A stretch of 64,000 bases of DNA from a virus, in the IMG/VR virus record IMGVR_UViG_3300028883_000046, positions 1-64,000 of that record; one strand, written 5' to 3'. The position numbers and the translations under genes are program-made. The notes below the pieces were generated by a model that had not been told where the DNA came from, ran no database searches, and saw only the letters and a program-made list of their open reading frames with translations. Shown piece by piece: positions 1 through 7,946 of this stretch. Within the stretch, counting starts at the first letter, position 1. Each line of letters opens with the position of its first letter.

Positions 1-17
1 CTGATTTCTTTTTTCAT
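1..17 (-). CDS. Start of a leftward gene running off the left edge
   Basis: Only the first five codons of this minus-strand gene lie in the window. The ATG (complement of 15-17) is preceded at normal spacing by a strong ribosome binding site of the type GGAGAAGTAA, the same extended form seen before many genes here. It follows the preceding gene by two bases, so it is the next cistron of the leftward operon. The product cannot be identified. Confidence 0.6.
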
Positions 18-19
18 TT

Positions 20-214
20 TTACTTCTCCTTTATAAGTTTTTCGGCAAAATCTTTTGCTTTCTTTAAACCATTAGGCTCGACAAAATAAGCTAACAATTG
101 ATAATCCTCGATATCGATAAGTTGATAGCAATCCCACAGTTTGATTATTTCGAAGTTTTCATAGACCCAAAATGGTCTTCCTTTGTGCGCTTGTCTTCTT
201 TTCCATTCTGCCAT
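20..214 (-). CDS. Hypothetical protein, 64 aa
   Basis: Small soluble protein without a recognised family. The N-terminus is basic (MAEWKRRQAHKGRPFWVYEN), the middle is rich in Tyr, Leu and Ile, and the C-terminus is a Lys/Ala helix. The start codon overlaps the end of the upstream gene in a GTAATGTAAATG arrangement, with a GAGGG ribosome binding site about nine bases upstream. This points to translational coupling with its neighbour in a leftward operon. Confidence 0.55.
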   Translation of the reverse strand: MAEWKRRQAHKGRPFWVYENFEIIKLWDCYQLIDIEDYQLLAYFVEPNGLKKAKDFAEKLIKEK

Positions 215-427
215 TTACATTACCCTCGCTTTTTTGATTAACATAATTCCTTTTTTCAAATTTCTTTTTGCCTTGATAGCTTTTTTTCTCGCAATTTCTT
301 TTCTAATCAATCTCTCCCAAGTAGCTTTTCTTTTCGGATCGTCAATTGATTTTACCGCTTTTGATAGTTGCTTCAACTGCTTTATCGAGTTTTTGGCAAG
401 AGTCTCTTTTAGGCTACAAGATTTCAT
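215..427 (-). CDS. Hypothetical small basic protein, 70 aa
   Basis: Lys/Arg-rich protein that is probably almost entirely helical, with repeated KAIKAKRNLKK-type segments near the C-terminus; nucleic-acid binding is possible but not shown. It has a good AAGGGAG ribosome binding site and is the first gene of the leftward operon, so its promoter should lie in the non-coding region to its right. No family is recognised. Confidence 0.55.
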   Translation of the reverse strand: MKSCSLKETLAKNSIKQLKQLSKAVKSIDDPKRKATWERLIRKEIARKKAIKAKRNLKKGIMLIKKARVM

Positions 428-454
428 AATAAAACTCCCTTGTTTTGAGTTAAA

Positions 455-510
455 GATCTTTTATAAACCCTCTATCCAAAGTAGAAGAGATAAAGGGCTT
501 GTAAAAGATC
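455..510. repeat. Imperfect inverted repeat upstream of the leftward operon
   Basis: The arm GATCTTTTATAAACCCTCT (from 455) is repeated inverted near 490-510 with three mismatches, most of them compatible with G-T pairing. The loop is about 15 bases. It lies 28 bp upstream of the first leftward gene, so it could be an operator, a leader hairpin of the leftward transcript or part of a processing site. No T-run follows, so a simple terminator is unlikely. Confidence 0.4.
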
Positions 511-1211
511 GAAAGCTTTACTTCCACAGATCTCTTTTTAGGAAAGTAAGTAACTTACTAACCGGGCAGTCAAGGCGATAAGTTTAAAGGAGCAGTCTAC
601 CACTCTTGCCATTATAGAAATTGCAAAAGAAAAGCTTTCGGATCAGTTTCCAATTTTTATTCACTTCATTGTTAAAGCAATGTTTCTTGTGCCGTTCTAC
701 AATTCATCTTGTCTTTACTTAGATCAAATCGGCTATGGCAAAGTCTTTGCCCATTCGGTTGTTATGCAATAGAGATTTTATTCAAGACAATCAACGGATG
801 AAGTGCGAGCTATCGGATATCAAATTAGCATAGTTGGCTCGCGCCAGGATGATTTGATATGCATGTTTGCTCTGGTGTTGAGAACGAAGAAACAACGCTT
901 GGAAGTAAAATTCAGTCGTAATCAGAAAACGACTTTAACGAAGCAGGACTCCCACTGGGTCGTGCTTTGTGCTGTAGAGATGTTTTTTAATGGGTTTACT
1001 CGCTGGGCTCGTTTCCCGTGGCCCTCTCTACATTCGCACTATGTCAAAGATCAAACTTGAGATACAAATATCTCACATCTATATAAGGCAAACAAGAAAA
1101 TTCGTCCTAATTCCTGTTTTTTTTAGCTTATTTGGTAAACATTGAAATCATTACATATTTTTTATATAAAAATCTTTAAAAATAGCGAAAATAAGCTTGG
1201 ATAAGGGGATT

Positions 1212-1243
1212 TTGACATATTAGCCAGGGAACATTGTTATAGT
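1212..1243 (+). promoter_or_regulatory. Possible late-operon promoter
   Basis: TTGACA at 1212-1217 is a perfect -35 hexamer. TATAGT at 1238-1243, preceded by TG one base upstream (an extended -10 pattern), lies downstream. The 20-bp spacing is longer than the usual 17, so the pair is imperfect and the extended -10 may carry the activity. It sits about 20 bp before the first rightward open frame and is the best promoter-like sequence there. Confidence 0.35.
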
Positions 1244-1259
1244 ACCCTGTATACAAAAG

Positions 1260-1475
1260 GTGACATTATGGACGATCCTTAGACTAATACTTCTCTTCCT
1301 AATACTTCTCTTCCTAATGAACTATCCTGCCTTTAAAAGCAAAAAATCTGCCTTATGTGAAGAAAAGAACTTTAAACTAAGTCATAACCTATCCGCTGAA
1401 ATATACTTGACTATTAAAGATATTGTATTTTATAGAGCTAAACGAGTGAGAGAAGAAAGGATATTAGATCAATGA
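1260..1475 (+). CDS. Possible small membrane protein upstream of terS, 71 aa
   Basis: The frame opens with GTG and encodes a hydrophobic stretch near the N-terminus (LRLILLFLILLFLMN) and a basic C-terminus. Its stop overlaps the terS start as ATGA, which favours real translation and coupling. Against this, the AAAGGTG that could serve as ribosome binding site is ideally placed for a different ATG at 1268, which opens only a four-codon frame (MDDP, stop). The hydrophobic part also lies over a 15-bp tandem repeat. It may be a short membrane protein, a damaged gene or leader sequence. Confidence 0.35.
   Translation: MTLWTILRLILLFLILLFLMNYPAFKSKKSALCEEKNFKLSHNLSAEIYLTIKDIVFYRAKRVREERILDQ
1284..1313 (+). 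repeat. Tandem 15-bp direct repeat
   Basis: CTAATACTTCTCTTC occurs twice in a row (1284-1298 and 1299-1313), followed by a partial third unit CTAATG. In the frame of the upstream open reading frame it encodes the hydrophobic Leu/Ile repeat. A recent slippage duplication is likely. Confidence 0.8.
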
Positions 1476-2038
1476 AAATAAGAAGAAGAGATAGCGCTCG
1501 GTTTGTAAGAAGACGTAAGCAAAAGCTTAACATGAATGGCAATGATGGTTTGTTCTGTACGAGAAGACAAAGACGGATCATCTATGCGGCATTAGAATTG
1601 AGATTGCCAATCTATAGAGCTATCGATCTTGCAGGTGTCACAGCCAACCAATATCATTATTGGATGAAAAGAGGTGTGGACAAAAAGAACAGGCGCTATT
1701 ATTACTTTAGGAAAAGAGTATTAGAATATAAAACACAAAAAGAGATTGAAGCCCTAAGGACGATTGAGGAAGCACAAAGAGGTGGATATCTTGTGAGAGA
1801 AACCAAGATCCATCGGGGTGGCAAGTATGGTAGAGAAGTAACCAAGACAAGAAAAACACTTGCACCAAAATGGACAGCCGCCGCTTGGTGGCTTGAAAGA
1901 ACTTATCCGGAAGAGTATGCGTTACGACCTGATAAAGCCGATGCTAATTTTGATCCAGTAGAAAAAGCAAAACAGATCCGTGCCGCATTAGAGGATATAG
2001 ATAATACTGTTCCTGACGAAGAAGACGAGGATATCTAA
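1472..2038 (+). CDS. terS: Terminase small subunit
   Basis: 188 aa. The small terminase subunit binds the packaging site and recruits the large subunit. Residues about 30-70 hold a helix-turn-helix (AIDLAGVTANQYHYWMKRG), a basic N-terminus precedes it, and the second half has the typical ending in which a WTAAAWWLERTYPEEY segment is followed by an acidic tail. Length and position directly before the large subunit fit the family. The ATG overlaps the stop of the upstream frame (ATGA) and has a GAAAGGA ribosome binding site; the terL start overlaps its own stop (TAATG). Confidence 0.88.
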   Translation: MKIRRRDSARFVRRRKQKLNMNGNDGLFCTRRQRRIIYAALELRLPIYRAIDLAGVTANQYHYWMKRGVDKKNRRYYYFRKRVLEYKTQKEIEALRTIEEAQRGGYLVRETKIHRGGKYGREVTKTRKTLAPKWTAAAWWLERTYPEEYALRPDKADANFDPVEKAKQIRAALEDIDNTVPDEEDEDI

Positions 2039-3429
2039 TGTTTTTATCGGATAGATGGTACAAGCTTAGACCTCATAAAAAGCAATCAAGAAGTATGAGG
2101 TCGAAGTATCGTTTTAATATTAACCACTCTGGAAGACGCTCTGGTAAAACAGAAATCTTTGGAAAGAGAAGAGTAATAAAAAAAGCCTTGATAGGGAACG
2201 ATTCATGCGACTGGAGAGGCTTTGTTTCCGCACCAACAAGAAATCAAGCGAAGAAAATATATTGGGCAGATCTGAAAGCATTATCACCTCCTTCAATGTT
2301 GGCAAGACGTCCTGACGAATCAAATCTAATCATATTCTATATTAACGGAAGTCAAATACACTGTCTTGGCATGGATCGACCAGAAAGAGTAGAAGGGCCA
2401 CCCTGGGATCATGGTGTACTTGACGAGTATGGAAACATGAAACCAAAGACTTGGCCCGAGCATGTTAGACCGGCATTATCAGATCGCAAAGGAAGCTGTG
2501 ATTTTGTTGGTGTACCAGAGGGAAGAAATCACTATTGGGAATTGGTTCAGACCGCAAAAGCAGACACAACCGAAAGTTGGAAAGTATGGCACTGGCCGAG
2601 TTGGGAGATAATCGATCCAGAAGAAGTAGAAGCCGCGAAAAGAGATCTTGACGAATTAGTGTTTAAACAAGAGTATGGGGGAGACTTTGTTTCCTATACA
2701 GGCGCGGCTTATTATGCTTTCAATGAGCATATTCATGTTGGCAAATATTCTCACCTTTACAATCCCACAAAACCGCTTGTCCTATGCTTTGACTTCAATG
2801 TGTCACCCGGAACTGCTTCGATTATCCAAGAGCTTGGACCAGATGTTTTTGACATTCCAGTAGGACAAACTGTAACGGTAGTAATGGACGAGGTTCACAT
2901 AAAAAGAAACTCTAACACTCCCATGGTTTGTAGAAAGATACTTGAAAACTGGAGCAAACATCCTGGGATAGTGATCTGCTATGGCGACTCAACCGGTGGC
3001 TCACAAGGTACCGCGAAAGTAAAAGGCAACGACTGGGACCTGATAAAGCAAAGCCTAATTCCATACTTTGGCGATAGACTTTACTTCAAAGTTCCCAAAC
3101 ACAATCCAAAAGAGCGGCAAAGAGTAAACGCGGTAAACTCACGCCTAAAGAGTTACAGCGGCTTGGTTAGGATGGTTATAGATGGCAAGAAGTGTCCAAA
3201 CATAGTAAAAGACTTTCAAGGCGTTAGAGTAATAGAGGGAAGCGCGGGAGAGATTGATAAGAAAAGAGATCCGATGTTATCGCATTTGACTGATGGCATT
3301 GGCTACTATATCCACAAAGAGTTTCCTGTGGGTGCTTTCTACAGTAGACAAGACGTTTTGGATATGATGGCCGCACATAACAAGGCAGAGATAGACAAAC
3401 AACTTCGCAAACAAAGAAAGGCCGCCTAA
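2038..3429 (+). CDS. terL: Terminase large subunit
   Basis: 463 aa, the packaging motor ATPase and nuclease. The N-terminal half has the P-loop variant SGRRSGKTE (around residue 32) and Walker B plus catalytic Glu in GVLDEYGNM (around 127). The C-terminal RNase H-like nuclease domain begins with the acidic motif CFDFNVSPG (around 250). A second acidic cluster near GDSTGG and a C-terminal HLTDGIGYYI segment fit the same fold. It is translationally coupled to terS and to the next gene through TAATG overlaps. Confidence 0.95.
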   Translation: MFLSDRWYKLRPHKKQSRSMRSKYRFNINHSGRRSGKTEIFGKRRVIKKALIGNDSCDWRGFVSAPTRNQAKKIYWADLKALSPPSMLARRPDESNLIIFYINGSQIHCLGMDRPERVEGPPWDHGVLDEYGNMKPKTWPEHVRPALSDRKGSCDFVGVPEGRNHYWELVQTAKADTTESWKVWHWPSWEIIDPEEVEAAKRDLDELVFKQEYGGDFVSYTGAAYYAFNEHIHVGKYSHLYNPTKPLVLCFDFNVSPGTASIIQELGPDVFDIPVGQTVTVVMDEVHIKRNSNTPMVCRKILENWSKHPGIVICYGDSTGGSQGTAKVKGNDWDLIKQSLIPYFGDRLYFKVPKHNPKERQRVNAVNSRLKSYSGLVRMVIDGKKCPNIVKDFQGVRVIEGSAGEIDKKRDPMLSHLTDGIGYYIHKEFPVGAFYSRQDVLDMMAAHNKAEIDKQLRKQRKAA

Positions 3430-3734
3430 TGATCATCTACATTTCGAAGTATAAAGAAATCCGCTACACCTTGCCAAATGGTATGAGCCTATTTGAATAC
3501 AATAGGTCATTGCGAAGAAAACAAGATGCGAGTAAAGAAGCATTGTTAAGGGACATTGGTATGCCTCTATCCGAGTTAAAAGAAATGCGGGAAGAGTTGG
3601 ATTGTAAGTTTTACTATAAACCTTCTCGTTATCGAGAAGACAAACATATTCCAGACAGTATTAAGGACGCATTTGAAGAAATGATAAGCCCGCTATCCCC
3701 ACATTTTTTCAGAGACAAGCCAATATTATGGTGA
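3429..3734 (+). CDS. Hypothetical protein, 101 aa
   Basis: A soluble, charged protein with no family I recognise. It starts by TAATG overlap with the terL stop, so it is co-translated with the terminase. It has an N-terminal beta segment (MIIYISKYKEIRYTLPNG), a central Arg/Lys helix and a proline-containing C-terminus. A role in packaging or head assembly is suggested only by position. Confidence 0.6.
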   Translation: MIIYISKYKEIRYTLPNGMSLFEYNRSLRRKQDASKEALLRDIGMPLSELKEMREELDCKFYYKPSRYREDKHIPDSIKDAFEEMISPLSPHFFRDKPILW

Positions 3735-3747
3735 AAGGAGAGAAGTA

Positions 3748-4044
3748 ATGGTCGAATCAGATAAAGAATGGCAGGCAAGAGACGATGCATGGACCTTGGC
3801 ACAAGCGAAGCAAATTGAGGCAGACAAGGAGAGATACGAAAGGGCCCAGGTTGCGGTTAAACAACTCGCTCAAGAAAAAATGGACGAGTATAAAGGGATA
3901 CTTCGCGCAATGAATAGGGGCAATATGCCAAAGTCTTTACCAGCTCAAGGCATCGATGATCTCAAGAGAGAAGCACGAATAGCTAACAGACAAGGCCGCC
4001 CACGCACCGGTACTGCGAGGTTTAACGTCTTCAAAAAGATATAA
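3748..4044 (+). CDS. Hypothetical coiled-coil protein, 98 aa
   Basis: Highly charged and probably helical over residues 1-60 (Glu/Lys/Gln-rich heptads), followed by a basic tail with RPRTGTARFN near the end. A perfect AAAGGAGAGAAGTA ribosome binding site precedes the ATG. It lies between terL and portal, where phages often carry small head-assembly proteins. No family is recognised. Confidence 0.6.
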   Translation: MVESDKEWQARDDAWTLAQAKQIEADKERYERAQVAVKQLAQEKMDEYKGILRAMNRGNMPKSLPAQGIDDLKREARIANRQGRPRTGTARFNVFKKI

Positions 4045-4071
4045 CCACACACAAAGACAGGGAGAAGTAAA

Positions 4072-5652
4072 ATGGCAAAACAGGGCTATTATGAAAAAGA
4101 ATTGACGGTGGGTGACCTCGTATCGACTCATAAAGAATATGATAAGAACTATGACGAATGGCGCTTTCTGAATGCAGTATATGACGGCATTAGGGAAATT
4201 ATCAGAAAGAACTTGATTACAAAACATGAAAGAGAAACCAAGATGGGCTTTCAAAGAAGACTGAAAGAGCTTTTTGGTTTCGGCTACAGTAAATCGGTGG
4301 TTGATATCTTTCATCTATTTCTTTTCAAGAAGTCTCCCACCAGAACCCTTGGGGGGCTTGCAGATGATAGCTTTTGGAAACTCTTCTTTAGGGATGCCAA
4401 TCTCTACGGTCAAGACTATGACAGTACTATTATGGAGATCGCTCTATATGCGGCCGTCCAAGGGCATATGGGTATCCTTGTAGACAAGGCAAGTAAAACA
4501 TTCAAAACGAAGAAAGAGCAATTGGACGCGGGAGTTTATCCCTATATTGCGAAGTATCATCCCGCGGCAATCCTTGACTGGCAATGGCAGAGAGACGAGT
4601 ATAACCGGCCGTTTCTTGCCTATCTGAAACTGGAAGATGATAACGAGCAATTTCGATTGTGGTTTCCAGATAGATGGGAGATATGGGAGCTACCAAAAGA
4701 CGATAAAGGCGAAACCGATAGAGACGCAGTACAAGAGAAAGCAGTATTTGTCGATTCCGGGCCAAACCCGGTTGGTATAATTCCCTTTCTATGGTTCTAC
4801 AACCATAGGTCAAGAGTACTCGGCATTGGCTCTTCTGATATTCATGAAGTATCAAGGATTGATTTGTCTATCATACGCAACATGAGCCAAATCGATGAAA
4901 CGATTTACTTCGGCGCTTTTCCAATGATGCGGAAACCCATGAGAGATGCCAAACCTACTGAAATCAACGCTCCGCAACAGGACGACGAAGTAGGCATTGA
5001 CGTAGTACTTGAGTTTGACCCAGAAAATCCAGAGAGTAAACCAGATTGGTTGAATTCAGAAGTGGCAGAACCGGTTAGAGCTACCTTGGATTCAGTAGAA
5101 AAGAAAATTGCAGAAATCTATAGAGCGGCAAACATAGGAGGCCTTGCTTCTACTGAGCCTACCGCCACGCCTCAATCGGGAGTCGCAAAAATAGTAGACT
5201 TCCAATTGTTGAATTCAAAAATCGTATCGAAAGGAACCAACCTCGAACATGCAGAGAATAAGATTATCGAGTTTTGGTTGAGATGGGAAGGCTTGTGGGA
5301 GCAGTATAAGGATACCGTGTTAATGAGTCGGTCCAAGTCTTATGACATTGAAGACTTGTCTGCCGCGCTTGAGGATGCGCTAACCTCAAAGACTTTGGTT
5401 ATCTCTGCCAAGTTTGACGAACTTATCCAGAAGCAAACGGCAAGATCTGTATTGCCTACCGCTACTGAAAAAGAACTTGAGGAAATAGACAAGCAAATTG
5501 AAGAGAACGTAAACAATCCTAAAAAAGAAGTGAACACGGACGAAATCGACAACCCGCCCACAAAGGAAAGCAAAGAGATAATTAATAATGGAATGACCGG
5601 TATCGGCTCAGAAGAGGAAGACCAAATCGACATAAACAATCCTAATGAATAG
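4072..5652 (+). CDS. Portal protein
   Basis: 526 aa. The portal forms the ring at the head vertex through which DNA is packaged and ejected and to which the tail attaches. Size, position directly after terL and the sequence pattern support this. The N-terminal domain carries the region around residues 30-110; the mid-section has HPAAILDWQW and the NPVGIIPFLWFYNHR core typical of one broad portal family (DUF4055-like); the stem-forming region around IDLSIIRNMSQIDETIYFG follows. The C-terminus is acidic (EEEDQIDINNPNE), as in many portals. A GGGAGAAGTAAA ribosome binding site precedes the start. Confidence 0.85.
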   Translation: MAKQGYYEKELTVGDLVSTHKEYDKNYDEWRFLNAVYDGIREIIRKNLITKHERETKMGFQRRLKELFGFGYSKSVVDIFHLFLFKKSPTRTLGGLADDSFWKLFFRDANLYGQDYDSTIMEIALYAAVQGHMGILVDKASKTFKTKKEQLDAGVYPYIAKYHPAAILDWQWQRDEYNRPFLAYLKLEDDNEQFRLWFPDRWEIWELPKDDKGETDRDAVQEKAVFVDSGPNPVGIIPFLWFYNHRSRVLGIGSSDIHEVSRIDLSIIRNMSQIDETIYFGAFPMMRKPMRDAKPTEINAPQQDDEVGIDVVLEFDPENPESKPDWLNSEVAEPVRATLDSVEKKIAEIYRAANIGGLASTEPTATPQSGVAKIVDFQLLNSKIVSKGTNLEHAENKIIEFWLRWEGLWEQYKDTVLMSRSKSYDIEDLSAALEDALTSKTLVISAKFDELIQKQTARSVLPTATEKELEEIDKQIEENVNNPKKEVNTDEIDNPPTKESKEIINNGMTGIGSEEEDQIDINNPNE

Positions 5653-5661
5653 GGAGCTAAT

Positions 5662-5880
5662 ATGAGAAGTAAAGAGCTTGTCTTAACCAAGGATATAGTG
5701 ATCCCTAAGGGTACCGTCTTCAAAACTTCACCAAACAAAACGACCTATTACTGCAACGATTTCTATGAAACGATAATAGGCCTTACCAATAACACTTTTG
5801 GAACTTTAAACTATTGCGTGGATAACAAAGAGGAACTCGCCGACTGGTTTAAAGAAAAAGAAGGGTTACAGGTAGAGTAG
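5662..5880 (+). CDS. Hypothetical protein, 72 aa
   Basis: Short protein, probably beta-rich (ELVLTKDIVIPKGTVFKT), placed between portal and the MuF-type protein; its stop codon directly abuts the ATG of the next gene. The pattern 'leads with a strand, then IPKGTVFK' occurs in small phage proteins of unknown function next to portals. No function can be assigned. Confidence 0.6.
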   Translation: MRSKELVLTKDIVIPKGTVFKTSPNKTTYYCNDFYETIIGLTNNTFGTLNYCVDNKEELADWFKEKEGLQVE

Positions 5881-7545
5881 ATGGACGAAAAACATATCCG
5901 GAAAGCCGCCGAGAATACCGATCGAGTCCTTGCTTTGAAGCAAAAAAAGCATATAAGGATGGTAGAGAAGAGTATTATCAACCTACAAAATAAAATTCTT
6001 GATAATATTACTCGCCTTAAAGTAACCGATTCTGGTAGAGTTGAAGGGTTAAAAGTAAATATAAAACAGGCTCAATCCATACATAAAAAGATCGAGCAAC
6101 TATTTGGATCGGAATTCTCAAAAACAACCCGCGAAATAGTAAATGACTTTGATGGTATTTCCACACTTATCGAAGACACCTATACCTATTTAGGCGAATC
6201 AGCAAAGTTTACAAGTATTGACAAAACGGCTATGGAAGTACTTAAAGATGGGTACTATCAAGAGTTTGCCGATATAGGTCAAAGACAAAAGAATAAAGTT
6301 ATCCAAACAATGTATAACGAAGTCATAGGGGGTGGGAACTTTTCAGATCTTGTAGGATCAATACAACAAGCGTTATTAGGAAGTACTTCTTCTATATCCA
6401 CTGGTCGCCCTCTTATAGGCTATGCGCGCCTGTATGCGCGGGACATGGTTATGGATTTCCATAACGAAGTAAATCTAAGGAAGGCAGAAGAAATTGATAT
6501 AAAACACTTCCTATATGTTGGTAACATCATGGCCACCTCAAGACCGTTTTGCAAGTCAAGAGCCGGTAAATACTATACAAGGAAGCAAATAGACTCTTGG
6601 ACATATGCATGGGCTGGCAAGAAAGGTCCTGCATTCACAAACCGAGGTGGTTATAATTGTCGTCATCATTGGCAACCGATTAGACCCGAATGGTTAGACG
6701 GAAAGAAAAAAGTAAATGTTGGTGATTGGGATTATGAGCAGAGGCAAAAGGGAGAAGTAAAGATACCCAAAACCAAGCCTCCCAAGACTCCTAAGGCTGT
6801 ACCGCCAAAGAAGACAAAGCCAAAAACGCCCGAAGAAAAGATAAACGCCGTGGCAGAAAGTCTTGAAAACAATTATAACATCCAATTGCAAGAGTCTTCG
6901 GTAAGTAATCACAAACCGTTTAGAACCAAAAAAGATCTTGAGTTAAAACAGGCAAGAATAGAAGCAATAGCAAGTGAGATGAAACGCATGGAAAAGAAAT
7001 TTCCAGGATTATCAACCTTTATTAGGGATAACTCTCCTGAAATACTTCTCCATATCGATAATAATAAAGACGTTTCTTATCTCTACACAAAGAGGCTACC
7101 GCGAGGCACTGGCGGTTGTCAGTACAAAAGCAATATACTATTAGGCGGGAGAAGACCGATATCATCGTCAAGGATAAATATACGCCCGAACTATAAAGAT
7201 CCTTATCCAAATAATTATCGTCCATGGACGGCAGAAGAAAACTTTAACGCAATTTGGCGACATGAGTTTGGACACAGATTTTCAGGCGTTATCGAGACCG
7301 GGTCCGGAGAAGTACTACAGGCGCGAAATCTAAACAATATATTTGGTGGTCTTGTTGACTCGGATGAAGTAACGAAGTGCTACAAAAAAATGAAGTCTGG
7401 CAATCCAGATTATTTTGTTTCCAGGTACGCACAAACAAACCAACATGAATACTTTGCGGAACTGTTTTCTGCATATACATCGCCGCATTACAAAAAGGGA
7501 ATGTTCCATCCTGACATGGAAGCGTTATTTAAAAATCTTGAATAG
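5881..7545 (+). CDS. Minor head protein (MuF-like) fused to a zincin-like domain
   Basis: 554 aa, longer than a simple Mu gpF/SPP1 gp7-type head morphogenesis protein. Residues about 1-280 are the MuF part: helical N-terminus, then RPFCKSRAGKYYTRKQIDSW and the hallmark GGYNCRHHWQPI before residue 270. A Pro/Lys linker (residues about 295-320) leads to a second domain with the metalloprotease motif HEFGH at 461-465 and a downstream HEYFAE (522-527) that could supply the third zinc ligand, as in lethal-factor-like zincins. MuF proteins are packaged in small numbers and can be ejected with DNA, so the C-terminal domain may act on a host or virion substrate (inference). It follows the 72-aa gene without a gap. 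Confidence 0.82.
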   Translation: MDEKHIRKAAENTDRVLALKQKKHIRMVEKSIINLQNKILDNITRLKVTDSGRVEGLKVNIKQAQSIHKKIEQLFGSEFSKTTREIVNDFDGISTLIEDTYTYLGESAKFTSIDKTAMEVLKDGYYQEFADIGQRQKNKVIQTMYNEVIGGGNFSDLVGSIQQALLGSTSSISTGRPLIGYARLYARDMVMDFHNEVNLRKAEEIDIKHFLYVGNIMATSRPFCKSRAGKYYTRKQIDSWTYAWAGKKGPAFTNRGGYNCRHHWQPIRPEWLDGKKKVNVGDWDYEQRQKGEVKIPKTKPPKTPKAVPPKKTKPKTPEEKINAVAESLENNYNIQLQESSVSNHKPFRTKKDLELKQARIEAIASEMKRMEKKFPGLSTFIRDNSPEILLHIDNNKDVSYLYTKRLPRGTGGCQYKSNILLGGRRPISSSRINIRPNYKDPYPNNYRPWTAEENFNAIWRHEFGHRFSGVIETGSGEVLQARNLNNIFGGLVDSDEVTKCYKKMKSGNPDYFVSRYAQTNQHEYFAELFSAYTSPHYKKGMFHPDMEALFKNLE

Positions 7546-7557
7546 AAAGGAAGCAAA

Positions 7558-7764
7558 ATGTTTTCGGAACCTAATTGCTCAAAAAGAAGATGTATTCATT
7601 TCCAGGGAGTAAAGCAGTTTGGAAACGAGGGAGAGATTGACCAACTATTGGTATGCAAGGCTTTCCCGAAAGGTATTCCCGAGGATATATCCTATGGTGA
7701 TAACAAACACACAAAGCCAATCAAAAATCAGAAAAACAAAATTGTCTATGAAAAAGCAAAGTAA
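7558..7764 (+). CDS. Small Cys-containing conserved phage protein, 68 aa
   Basis: Three cysteines (two near the N-terminus in NCSKRRCIHF, one in LVCKAFPKGIPEDI) and a downstream KHTKP segment give a pattern I associate with a widespread small phage protein ending in AFPxGIPxxI and a His-containing tail. Metal binding is possible. A GAAAGGAAG ribosome binding site precedes the ATG. It lies between the minor head protein and a Thr-tailed small protein. Confidence 0.7.
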   Translation: MFSEPNCSKRRCIHFQGVKQFGNEGEIDQLLVCKAFPKGIPEDISYGDNKHTKPIKNQKNKIVYEKAK

Positions 7765-7777
7765 AGGAGAATAGCTT

Positions 7778-7936
7778 ATGGCAAAAAAACCAGAATTAAA
7801 AAGGTTCAGGCTTGTTGGTATAAAGTCGATTTCTGTTCAAAAGAGAAGCGGCTATCATGGAGGTTCGGCAAAGCTTGCAAGAGAAAGATTTTTGGCTACC
7901 TCTACAACCACAACAACCACAACCACGACGGTTTAA
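7778..7936 (+). CDS. Small basic protein with a poly-Thr tail, 52 aa
   Basis: An ATG at 7778 with an excellent AAAGGAGAATAGCTT leader opens a 52-codon frame ending at TAA 7934-7936. Residues 1-40 are basic (MAKKPELKRFRLVGIKSISV begins it), and residues 41-52 are Thr with one Ser and a final Val. Thr codons alternate among ACA, ACC and ACG, so the tract is not a simple homopolymer. The same C-terminal tail type occurs on five other virion-module proteins. It may be a minor virion component. Confidence 0.72.
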   Translation: MAKKPELKRFRLVGIKSISVQKRSGYHGGSAKLARERFLATSTTTTTTTTTV

Positions 7937-7946
7937 GGAAAGATAA

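Larger units (their letters stand above)
428..1259. other. 830-bp region without a convincing gene, upstream of terS
   Basis: This gap separates the leftward genes (ending at 427) from the rightward late genes. Open frames inside it (for example 803-1060 on the plus strand) lack a ribosome binding site and any protein-like pattern. It contains an imperfect inverted repeat (455-475 with 490-510), an odd palindrome GGCAAAGtCTTTGCC at 737-751, and a hairpin TGAGATA-caaa-TATCTCA at 1058-1075. I could not fold a tRNA in it. Its place between divergent operons and next to the terminase genes makes it the natural site for two promoters and possibly for the packaging (cos or pac) site. That role is inferred from position only. 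Confidence 0.6.

Noticed and set aside
183-581. Plus-strand open frame of 132 codons
   Set aside because: It lies antisense to two better genes with ribosome sites (20-214 and 215-427) and its translation is typical shadow sequence.
803-1060. Open frame of 85 codons in the non-coding block
   Set aside because: No ribosome site, no convincing start, and a composition unlike the surrounding proteins.
590-1060. Possible tRNA or other structured RNA gene
   Set aside because: I found no T-arm consensus or CCA-ended acceptor stem; only short isolated hairpins are present.
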